From: Bacteroidales bacterium H10
Lineage (GTDB): Bacteria; Bacteroidota; Bacteroidia; Bacteroidales; Muribaculaceae
Assembly: GCA_001701295.1 (NCBI GenBank)
Contig: DAAV01000045.1
Coordinates: 802 to 17,237 of the forward strand
Reading direction: 5' to 3'
DNA: 16,436 nt
The notes beneath the pieces were generated by a model. It was not told the origin of the DNA and ran no database searches. It worked only from the letters and a program-made list of their open reading frames with translations. A program made the translations under genes and the position numbers. Shown in pieces: positions 1 to 6,983 of the stretch (within the stretch, counting starts at the first letter, position 1; each line of letters starts with the position of its first letter).

Positions 1-89
1 GCGAACAAACCGAACCCTACAATTGTATTATAGTCAGAAATCGTTTCATGATGTTAGGTTAGTTCGAAAAAGTATTATGGAAAACACAG
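1..89. other. Left edge, tail of an unidentified off-window gene
   Basis: On the plus strand, frame 1 stays open from base 1 to a TAG at 31-33 and frame 3 stays open to a TAG at 60-62. Either could be the last codons of an upstream protein. The 10 to 20 residues visible are too few to identify anything, and no start codon or RNA-gene fold is convincing here. The terminator just downstream shows that a plus-strand transcript probably ends in this region. Confidence 0.3.
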
Positions 90-121
90 AAATACGGCTG
101 GTTGTGAAACCGGCCGTATTT
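90..121 (+). terminator. Rho-independent terminator of the upstream gene
   Basis: Bases 90-102 (AAATACGGCTGGT) pair with 109-121 (ACCGGCCGTATTT) as a 13-bp stem with one G-T wobble and a 6-base loop. A T-rich run (ATTTTATAT) follows. The hairpin lies about 100 bases before the first complete gene, so it most likely ends the off-window transcript. That gene 1 downstream therefore needs its own promoter is an inference. I found no clear TTTG/TAnnTTTG promoter between 122 and 222. Confidence 0.75.
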
Positions 122-222
122 ATTTTATATCTGTACACGGCCGGGCTGAATGGATTACAAAATTTTTATCGCCGGTTAAACCAATCATGTCGTGGAGAGT
201 CAATAAGGAAAATGAAACCAAC

Positions 223-663
223 ATGAAGGAAGAAGAGAAATTAATCGACAGATACGGCAGGAAAGGTCCGTGGACCGTTCCCGACGGTTATTTCGAGACT
301 GTCCGGATTGAGATAGCGTCCAAACTGCCAGAATATCCGGCGAAGCCGGTCGCAGCAAGCATGTCGGTATGGCAGCGTGTCAAGCCTTACGTATATCTTG
401 CCGCCATGTTCGCAGGCATATGGTGCATGATGAAGGTCTTTCACAACGCATCGGGCATGGATCGGCTGAGTCTTGACAATCCTCCGGAACATATAGCCGC
501 CTATATGGGAGATGAGGATATGTCCGACATGTATTTTTTGCCTTCGTCTCTTTCAGATGCCGAACTAATTGATGAGGTGAGCGACAATTATGATTCCATA
601 GAGGATTTCGAGCGCGATTTCGGCTATGAACTGGAACCTGAATATGACAACATTGACCTATGA
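223..663 (+). CDS. Small membrane protein of the VPxGYFE type, possible anti-sigma partner
   Basis: Hypothetical protein of 146 residues. The N-terminus has the motif TVPDGYFETV (residues 18-27). This is the hallmark (PFxVPxGYFE) of small Bacteroidetes proteins commonly encoded next to ECF sigma factors and suspected to act as anti-sigma or accessory factors. One membrane segment spans about residues 54-72 (YVYLAAMFAGIWCMM). The C-terminal part, about residues 82-146, is very acidic and probably lies outside the cytoplasm. The ATG at 223 is preferred because family members start just before the charged stretch leading to the motif; an in-frame ATG at 187 would add 12 atypical residues. An AAGGA sits 13 bases before the chosen start. 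The stop overlaps the next start as ATGA, implying translational coupling. No sigma factor gene is visible, so the regulatory role is inferred from family only. Confidence 0.7.
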   Translation: MKEEEKLIDRYGRKGPWTVPDGYFETVRIEIASKLPEYPAKPVAASMSVWQRVKPYVYLAAMFAGIWCMMKVFHNASGMDRLSLDNPPEHIAAYMGDEDMSDMYFLPSSLSDAELIDEVSDNYDSIEDFERDFGYELEPEYDNIDL

Positions 664-1118
664 AAAAGATCACGATATTGATGATGCTGATATTGGCTGC
701 CATAATTCCGGCGGCCGCGCAGCAGAAAGGCAAAGACCGCGAGACCATGCGCAAGGAGGTGCATGAGTTCAAACTAAAATATCTCGCCCAGGAGATGGAT
801 CTCAAGGAAGATCAGCAGAAAAAATTTTTCGATCTCTACAACCAGATGTGCGATGAGAAGATCAAGGTGTTCAGAGAGACGAGACAATTGGAAAACAGAC
901 TTGCCAAAACTTCTGACGCGTCGGAATCTGAATATGAGGCGGTCACCAAGGCTATCACAGCCGCCAAGGAAAAGGACGCCGAGATTGAAAAACGTTATGA
1001 CGAGAAATTCGCACAGTTCCTCACTCCTAAGCAGATTTTCAAGATGAAAGAGGCTGAAGGAAAATTCCGGGACAAGATGCGTGAGATGCGTCATAAAAAA
1101 AGGCATTCCAAGAAATAA
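660..1118 (+). CDS. Spy/CpxP-like periplasmic protein
   Basis: A 152-residue exported protein. Residues 1-20 form a classical signal peptide (MKK, hydrophobic core, then AAA before QQ). The mature part is almost wholly helical and highly charged. It carries two LTxxQ-like elements: a degenerate one, MDLKEDQQKKF, at about 46-56 and a clear LTPKQ at 121-125. This spacing and charge pattern resembles the Spy/CpxP family of periplasmic chaperones and stress sensors, which form helical dimers. The last 15 residues are strongly basic (MRHKKRHSKK). It overlaps the upstream membrane protein by four bases and lies 14 bases before the macroglobulin gene, so all three are probably co-transcribed. A chaperone or sensor role is inferred from architecture; metal binding cannot be judged. 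Confidence 0.72.
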   Translation: MKKITILMMLILAAIIPAAAQQKGKDRETMRKEVHEFKLKYLAQEMDLKEDQQKKFFDLYNQMCDEKIKVFRETRQLENRLAKTSDASESEYEAVTKAITAAKEKDAEIEKRYDEKFAQFLTPKQIFKMKEAEGKFRDKMREMRHKKRHSKK

Positions 1119-1132
1119 CGAAATATCTACAA

Positions 1133-4100
1133 ATGCGTATGAACAGCATGACTGAATTATTAAAAAGGAGGATAAAAACCTCCTTTTTCTGTTTGATGGC
1201 ACTCGTGGCGGCAGGTACGTCTGTACCTGGCGCCCTGGCGGCCACATCCATGGCTGCGCCATCATCAAAAAACACTAAAGGAAAAATTGTGAAAAATTCG
1301 TTTGCCAATCCTGATTTCGCTTTTCCTCAGACGGTCAGCAAGAATGCTGAGGCGGAATACAGGCGCGCTCTTTCGGGAGGAGGTCCGCTGACGGCTCTTA
1401 AAGCGGCGATCCAGCTTGACGTGGCGGATGCCATGGTCTCCGAAGATAATTACCGCATATCCGCGGCTCGGTTCGATTCGCTGGCGAATGTTCTTCCGTC
1501 TCCCTATGACAGGCTTTCTCTGCTTCTCGAGGCAAGGATATATCAGGAGATGTGGTCTTCGAAACAGTGGGTCTATGACAATCGCACGTTGCCATTGACT
1601 CCGCTTCCTGAAAATGCGGATGAGTGGAGCACTCCGATGTTCAGGACGGTTGTCGCGGGACTGGTCGGACGTGCCATGTCCGGTTCTGAAAGTATCGCTT
1701 CTGTACCTCTGTCGGAGATATCTGGCTTGCTGACAGATTATGATGATGCGGTCAAGGCCGGATTTTCCGTGCTTGACTTCATGACAATATGCAGTGAGAA
1801 TGTACTTGCTCCGTTTTCTTCCGCCAATGCCGAGACAACTCTTCCGTTTGGGCGAAAGAATGAAAAGACCGGTGAAGATTCTCCCCAAGACCGTTTGCTG
1901 GCGTTGCTTGACGATGCTATCGCACGTCATTCTGCCGACAGTGACAAGTTTATATTGTCATTTTTCTGCAGCCGGAAACTCGACCGTCTTTCGGGAGAGG
2001 AGAGAACCGCATGGCTGAAAGAGTGTGTTTCGCGTTTTTCGGAAACGCCTTATGGCGCGCAGTTTGTGGCCGATTATGCCTCTTCGTTCGATGACGGGAA
2101 AAAAGCGGATCAGAATGTCACGCGCCGCAATATGTATGAACTTCTCAGAAATTACAAATCGAAATTTCCGGAGGCTGCCGGCATGGCGTCCGTACAGAAC
2201 ATTATAAATTCTCTTGAGACAAAACGTCTGGATGCCGGATTCGAGAACCGCATGCTGCCGGGGCGCGAGAACCATGTTTCCGTGAGCGGCGCCAATATAT
2301 ATGATTTTTATCTTCTTGTCTATTCGCTTCCGGGCAACGATGCAGACAAGAATTACACCTACGCGGCGCTTTCAAGCGGTGCAAAACTTGTGAAAGCCAT
2401 CCCTGTAAAGATGGGAGGTTCGATGCCCGATCAGTTTACCGATACGGTCGCTGTTCCTCCGTTGGCTCCGGGCTATTATGCTTTTGTGCCTTCGACTGCG
2501 GCGAACGCTTCCGGAATTCTTCAGAAAAACCGCAAGGCCCATCTCGCTGTCTCTCTGGTCAGTGATCTCTCTGTTGTGACGGCCACTTTGTCGCAAAGTG
2601 CGGCAGAGAGGGACATGTTTGTGGTTTCTGCAACCAATCAGAGTCCGGTAGCGGGAGCGAAAGTCACCCTGTATCCTTTGAAAAATGGACAGCGTGGCGT
2701 TCCGACAGTCAGGACGACTGATGCCGACGGTCGCGTTTCAGTGCCTGACGGGCAGTATTATTATCTGGTCGAGTCGGGTGCGGATTTTCTGGGAGGACGG
2801 CTTTACCGACAGTATGGCACGGAAGATCCGGCGGAGCATATGCGCGGAGATATATTTACAGATCTCTCAGTCTACAAGCCGGGCGAGAAAGTGAACTTCT
2901 CGGTCATTGCCTACCGATGGAAAGATAAAGACAAATCGCCTGCCACAGAATCTCCTCTGCGTATCATACTCATGGATGCCAACCGCCAGAATGTCGATAC
3001 ACTTGAGTTGAGAACCGACAGATTCGGCAGAGCCGACGGTTCCTTCACACTGCCTGTCTCGGGTCTTCTCGGCAACTGGATGGTTCTTGCGCAACAGCCC
3101 GGTTCGAAGGAGTGGGTGGCAAGCGGATATTTCGAGGTGGCCGAGTATAAATCGCCTACATTCATGGTTACCGTAGATTCGGCGTCCGAGACATATCGCG
3201 CCGGAGAAACGCTGGTATTCAACGGCAAGGCCACGACCTATTCCGGCATGCCTGTCGGAGGAGGCAAAGTGGAATACACGGTGCGTTATCAGCCCGTATG
3301 GTGGCGTATGCTGTCGGCCGGAGGACGTTATGGCGGCGAGACGACTACCGCTGCCGACGGCTCGTTCAGGATAGAATTGCCGACAGAAAACCTTATCGGC
3401 ACCGATTTCGCCAAAGGCGCCTATTCGCTTGAGATCAGTGTGACCGATGCCGCAGGCGAGACGCAGTCGGCCGCTCCGTTGCGTTTCTCGCTCGGCAATG
3501 CATTCCGGATCATGCCGGAATTCAAAGCTGAGGTATGTGCGGATACCGACACTCTCGACTTCAAGGTATCGGTGCGCGACCTGACGGGCCATCCGGTGTG
3601 CAAGACCATATATTATCAGATTAAGTCCGACGGTAAGGTTATCGACGGAGGCGAGTTCGAGAGCCCGTCGCTACGCGTGCCGGCATCACTGCTTGCATCC
3701 GGAAAATATGTATTGCGCATGTCGCTGACCAGTGATTTCAATGACAGTGACGAGGATGGCACTGTCGCGCAGTCCGTAGTGGTATGGCGGCGTGATGACC
3801 GGCGTCCCCCGGTGACTGACATGTTGTGGATTCCCGAACAGCATGTGATCGCCGCTCCCGGCGCGAAAAAGGTAAAGATAAAAGTCGGATCAAGTTATGC
3901 CGACAGTTATATTCTGGCCCAGATCTCCGATACACACCGTCTTATCGACACCCGATGGATAAAAGTCTCCGACGGTTTCGCTACTCTCGAAGTCGGAGCG
4001 CCTGAAGGAGATGAGCGCGTCTACGTATCGTTTGTCGCCATGCGTGACCTGAATAAGAAGAACGTTACCGTGACGGTGATTCCCTATGACCAGACAATCG

Positions 4101-6907
4101 ATCTGAAAATATCGGCGGAATCATTCCGCGATATGATGGAACCGGGTGCCGCCGAGTCCTGGAAATTCAGATTCTCATACGATGGCAAGGCTTGTCCTTC
4201 GCTGCCGGCATTGGCAGTCATGAGCAATAAGGCTCTTGACGCGATCGCTCCGTTCCAATGGGCTTTTAATCCCTACGCGTCGCTTTATTGGACACCGTCG
4301 GCACGTCTCTCTTTCCTTAACCGTTATGGAGTGTCAAACGGTGGCAACGTATCACCGAACACAGGAATCCGAAGCACCGGAAATTTCAAGATTCCGGCAT
4401 GGAATACCTATGGCTATTCGCTCTATTCGGGCAATGTGACATATTACGGACGAGTTGTCAACCAGATGTATAAGTCTGCGGCGCGCAGTGCCGGAGGGGT
4501 TGAAATGGAGGCTGCCGACGAGGCTGCCCCCGAAGAGGTCTTAGCTGCTGTCAATACGACCTCGCTCAAGATACGCGGCTCGCATCCGATGGCTAAGGGT
4601 GAGGAAGCCGAGGACGCCGACGGCGGTGCCGCTGCCGCCCCCGGGGAACCGACACCTCTGAGGGAGATCGAGTGCCCGCGTGCATTCTTTATGCCTTCGC
4701 TCGTGACTGACCGTGACGGAATAGCTTCCGTCGATTTCACGGCTCCTGATTTTGTAGGCACATGGCAGTTCCAGATATTGGGATATACGGATCAGATGAA
4801 AGGAGCCGTCCTGACTCTCGATGCTGTGTCGTCAAAGAAAGTCATGGCGCAGCTGAACGCCCCGCGCTTCCTGCGCACAGGTGACCGCGCCACCGTATCA
4901 GCGACTCTCTTCAACAACACCGGCGAGATGGCGCCTGTATCCGGCAGGATAGAAATTGTCAATGCCCTCACCGGCGCGACAATCGTCAGTGAAGATTTTG
5001 CCTCTGCCGATGTGGTGCCGTCCGGTTCAAGAGTGATCACTACAAGTCTGACCGTGCCTTCGGAAACCGAGGCCCTGATCGTGCGTGCGTATGCGTCAGT
5101 GCCGGGGCATCGCGACGGGGAACAGACGGCTGTGCCCGTTCTGCCGTCGAGCACTCCGGTGGTGGAGTCACTGCCTTTCTATATCGCGCCCGACAGCGGT
5201 GCGTTTGAGGTCACGCTGCCGAAATATGACAAAAACGCGAAAGTCACACTTACCTATTGTGACAATCCTGTCTGGGAATGTGTGACGGCATTGCCCGGAT
5301 TGCTCAGACCGGAATCGGTAAACATTCTTTCGCAGGCCGACGCGCTCTTCGGGAATGCCGCGGCTTCCGGTCTGCTGACACGGTATCCCGCGCTTTTGGA
5401 CGGCATACGCGAAATGGCCGATCCCCGCAACGAGGCTGATTCAAGTCTTTATTCCCCTCTGCAGAAAAATGCATCGCTCAAGACAGTGCTTCTCAACAAC
5501 ACCCCCTGGGTCAATGATGCTCAGGCCGGGACGCTGCGCATGCACTCCCTGATGCAATATGCTGATACCACAGCATCGCGCGCCGTAGTGGAGGCTGTCA
5601 TGAGGACGCTTTCCGAACGGCAGCAAAGTGACGGAGGCTGGAGCTGGTGTCCCGACATGAAATCATCGGTTTTCATAACAGGCCGTGTGCTTCATATCCT
5701 CGCATCTCTCGCGGATATGGGGTATCTGCCCGAGGGCGGCGATAAACTCGCAAAAAAGGCTTGCGGCTACATGGACAGACAGCTTGCCGAAGAGTGGAAC
5801 CGCAATGACCGTAAATATTTCTCCGTGTCGGAACTTCTGAATTATCTCTATGACAAGAGCGCCTTCAGGGGAATCGGCTCCGTATCGGCATTCAGCGCTC
5901 TCGATGCGGCGGCCATAAAGAAGATAGCAGGTGGCTGGCGTGAATTCGGGATAGGGGAGAAGGCAACGGCTGCAATGTTGCTCGAACGCCGTTCGATGCC
6001 TAAAGAGTCAAGGATGATTCTTGAGTCTCTCCGTCAGTTCGCGTCTGTCAGTCCGGAGAAAGGCATGTGGTTCGACAATCTGAAGTCCGGCTACAGTGGA
6101 GACAATACTTTGTTGACTACGGCCCGTGTGCTTGAGGCCTATGCCATGATCGAGCCCTCGAATCCGGCCATAGATCAGTTGCGCCAGTGGATGGTCATAT
6201 CGAAGCAGACACAGAATTGGGGAGACTGCCGACGTTCGGCCGAGGCTATCCACGCCCTTCTTTCGTCGGGAAGCGACTGGACAGCGTCAAACGCCGCGCC
6301 GACGGTGACTGTCGGCGGAAAACAGATCGATACAAAAGGAATCGCGGCTCTGACAGGTTCGTTTGTGATAGATCTTGACGCTTCTGCGGCCTCCGGAAAG
6401 AAGTTGTCTATAAGCCGTTCGGCTTCCGGTCCGGCGTGGGGTGGAGTTCTCTCGCAGTATGTCGCTCCGATTCTTGATGTGAAAGAGGTTTCCGTTCCTC
6501 AGCTTTCGATTGCCAAAGAGGTCTATGTCGTGACGCCGGGTGCCGACGGTTCTATCGCTTCGGCCGGAAATATGGAAGTCGGCGACCGTGTGCGTGTCAC
6601 TCTGACCGTCACGTGTGACCGTGATATAGAGTATGTGGCCGTGACTGATCCGCGTGCGGCATGTCTCGAGCCTGTCGATCAGCTATCGGGATACACACAG
6701 AGCGACGGCGTATGGTTCTATCGTGAAGTCCGTGATCAGGCTACCAATCTCTTCATTCCGTTCCTTGCCAAAGGCACACATGTGATCACTTATGACTGCA
6801 ATGCCGACCGCGCGGGTGATTATTCCCTCGGAGTGGCAAACGCCCAGTCGCAATATGCTCCCGAGATCACGGCTCACTCGGCCGGTTCTCTCATTCCTGT
6901 CAGATAG
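1133..6907 (+). CDS. Bacterial alpha-2-macroglobulin family protein, thioester-less
   Basis: A 1924-residue exported protein. The signal peptide is KRRIKTSFF, a hydrophobic core, and GALA at the likely cleavage site. The lipobox is absent, so it is probably periplasmic and soluble. Residues about 40-370 look helical. Macroglobulin-type beta domains follow, including an MG2-like domain from about 573 (DLSVYKPGEKVNFS). An acidic, Ala/Gly/Glu-rich stretch at about 1110-1175 sits where the protease bait region lies. The conserved A2M block starts near 1184 (FFMPSLVTDRDG). The alpha/alpha-toroid domain covers about 1370-1700 (QQSDGGWSWC near 1500), and an MG10-like domain ends the protein. The toroid normally starts with CxEQ; here the equivalent stretch is LLRPESVNILSQ, so no thioester can form. 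Family members are thought to trap proteases that breach the envelope. In-frame ATGs at 1139 and 1148 are alternative starts; 1148 gives the most usual signal peptide. Confidence 0.9.
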   Translation: MRMNSMTELLKRRIKTSFFCLMALVAAGTSVPGALAATSMAAPSSKNTKGKIVKNSFANPDFAFPQTVSKNAEAEYRRALSGGGPLTALKAAIQLDVADAMVSEDNYRISAARFDSLANVLPSPYDRLSLLLEARIYQEMWSSKQWVYDNRTLPLTPLPENADEWSTPMFRTVVAGLVGRAMSGSESIASVPLSEISGLLTDYDDAVKAGFSVLDFMTICSENVLAPFSSANAETTLPFGRKNEKTGEDSPQDRLLALLDDAIARHSADSDKFILSFFCSRKLDRLSGEERTAWLKECVSRFSETPYGAQFVADYASSFDDGKKADQNVTRRNMYELLRNYKSKFPEAAGMASVQNIINSLETKRLDAGFENRMLPGRENHVSVSGANIYDFYLLVYSLPGNDADKNYTYAALSSGAKLVKAIPVKMGGSMPDQFTDTVAVPPLAPGYYAFVPSTAANASGILQKNRKAHLAVSLVSDLSVVTATLSQSAAERDMFVVSATNQSPVAGAKVTLYPLKNGQRGVPTVRTTDADGRVSVPDGQYYYLVESGADFLGGRLYRQYGTEDPAEHMRGDIFTDLSVYKPGEKVNFSVIAYRWKDKDKSPATESPLRIILMDANRQNVDTLELRTDRFGRADGSFTLPVSGLLGNWMVLAQQPGSKEWVASGYFEVAEYKSPTFMVTVDSASETYRAGETLVFNGKATTYSGMPVGGGKVEYTVRYQPVWWRMLSAGGRYGGETTTAADGSFRIELPTENLIGTDFAKGAYSLEISVTDAAGETQSAAPLRFSLGNAFRIMPEFKAEVCADTDTLDFKVSVRDLTGHPVCKTIYYQIKSDGKVIDGGEFESPSLRVPASLLASGKYVLRMSLTSDFNDSDEDGTVAQSVVVWRRDDRRPPVTDMLWIPEQHVIAAPGAKKVKIKVGSSYADSYILAQISDTHRLIDTRWIKVSDGFATLEVGAPEGDERVYVSFVAMRDLNKKNVTVTVIPYDQTIDLKISAESFRDMMEPGAAESWKFRFSYDGKACPSLPALAVMSNKALDAIAPFQWAFNPYASLYWTPSARLSFLNRYGVSNGGNVSPNTGIRSTGNFKIPAWNTYGYSLYSGNVTYYGRVVNQMYKSAARSAGGVEMEAADEAAPEEVLAAVNTTSLKIRGSHPMAKGEEAEDADGGAAAAPGEPTPLREIECPRAFFMPSLVTDRDGIASVDFTAPDFVGTWQFQILGYTDQMKGAVLTLDAVSSKKVMAQLNAPRFLRTGDRATVSATLFNNTGEMAPVSGRIEIVNALTGATIVSEDFASADVVPSGSRVITTSLTVPSETEALIVRAYASVPGHRDGEQTAVPVLPSSTPVVESLPFYIAPDSGAFEVTLPKYDKNAKVTLTYCDNPVWECVTALPGLLRPESVNILSQADALFGNAAASGLLTRYPALLDGIREMADPRNEADSSLYSPLQKNASLKTVLLNNTPWVNDAQAGTLRMHSLMQYADTTASRAVVEAVMRTLSERQQSDGGWSWCPDMKSSVFITGRVLHILASLADMGYLPEGGDKLAKKACGYMDRQLAEEWNRNDRKYFSVSELLNYLYDKSAFRGIGSVSAFSALDAAAIKKIAGGWREFGIGEKATAAMLLERRSMPKESRMILESLRQFASVSPEKGMWFDNLKSGYSGDNTLLTTARVLEAYAMIEPSNPAIDQLRQWMVISKQTQNWGDCRRSAEAIHALLSSGSDWTASNAAPTVTVGGKQIDTKGIAALTGSFVIDLDASAASGKKLSISRSASGPAWGGVLSQYVAPILDVKEVSVPQLSIAKEVYVVTPGADGSIASAGNMEVGDRVRVTLTVTCDRDIEYVAVTDPRAACLEPVDQLSGYTQSDGVWFYREVRDQATNLFIPFLAKGTHVITYDCNADRAGDYSLGVANAQSQYAPEITAHSAGSLIPVR
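1162..1188 (+). terminator. Terminator-like hairpin inside the A2M signal-peptide codons
   Basis: AAAAAGGAGG (1162-1171) and CCTCCTTTTT (1179-1188) form a perfect 10-bp stem around a 7-base loop, with the closing T-run typical of an intrinsic terminator. It lies 44 bases after the stop of the Spy-like gene, where an operon-ending terminator would be expected. Yet the same bases encode the positively charged start of the macroglobulin signal peptide (K-R-R-I-K-T-S-F-F). It may therefore work as an attenuator opened by translating ribosomes, or be a coincidence of codons. The structure is seen directly; the function is inferred. Confidence 0.5.
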
Positions 6908-6930
6908 AAGGCTGACTGCCCGACAAAAAT

Positions 6931-6964
6931 ATATCCCCGTCACTTTCATCAGTGGCGGGGATAT
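6931..6964. terminator. Bidirectional terminator between converging genes
   Basis: ATATCCCCGTCAC (6931-6943) pairs with GTGGCGGGGATAT (6952-6964), a 13-bp stem with one G-T wobble and an 8-base loop. The right side continues into TTTTGTT. The left side is preceded by an A-run, so the minus-strand transcript also gets a T-run. It sits between the macroglobulin stop (6907) and the lipoprotein stop (6984) and can serve both convergent units. Confidence 0.88.
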
Positions 6965-6983
6965 TTTGTTGAGGGGGATTCTC

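Noticed and set aside
23..226. 67-codon plus-strand open frame at the left edge
   Set aside because: It starts with TTG, runs through the terminator hairpin at 90-121, gives no recognisable protein, and overlaps the better-supported gene start at 223.
2867..3592. 241-codon minus-strand open frame inside the macroglobulin gene
   Set aside because: It is antisense to a continuous, domain-rich reading frame; the translation is rich in Arg and His with no domain or signal peptide.
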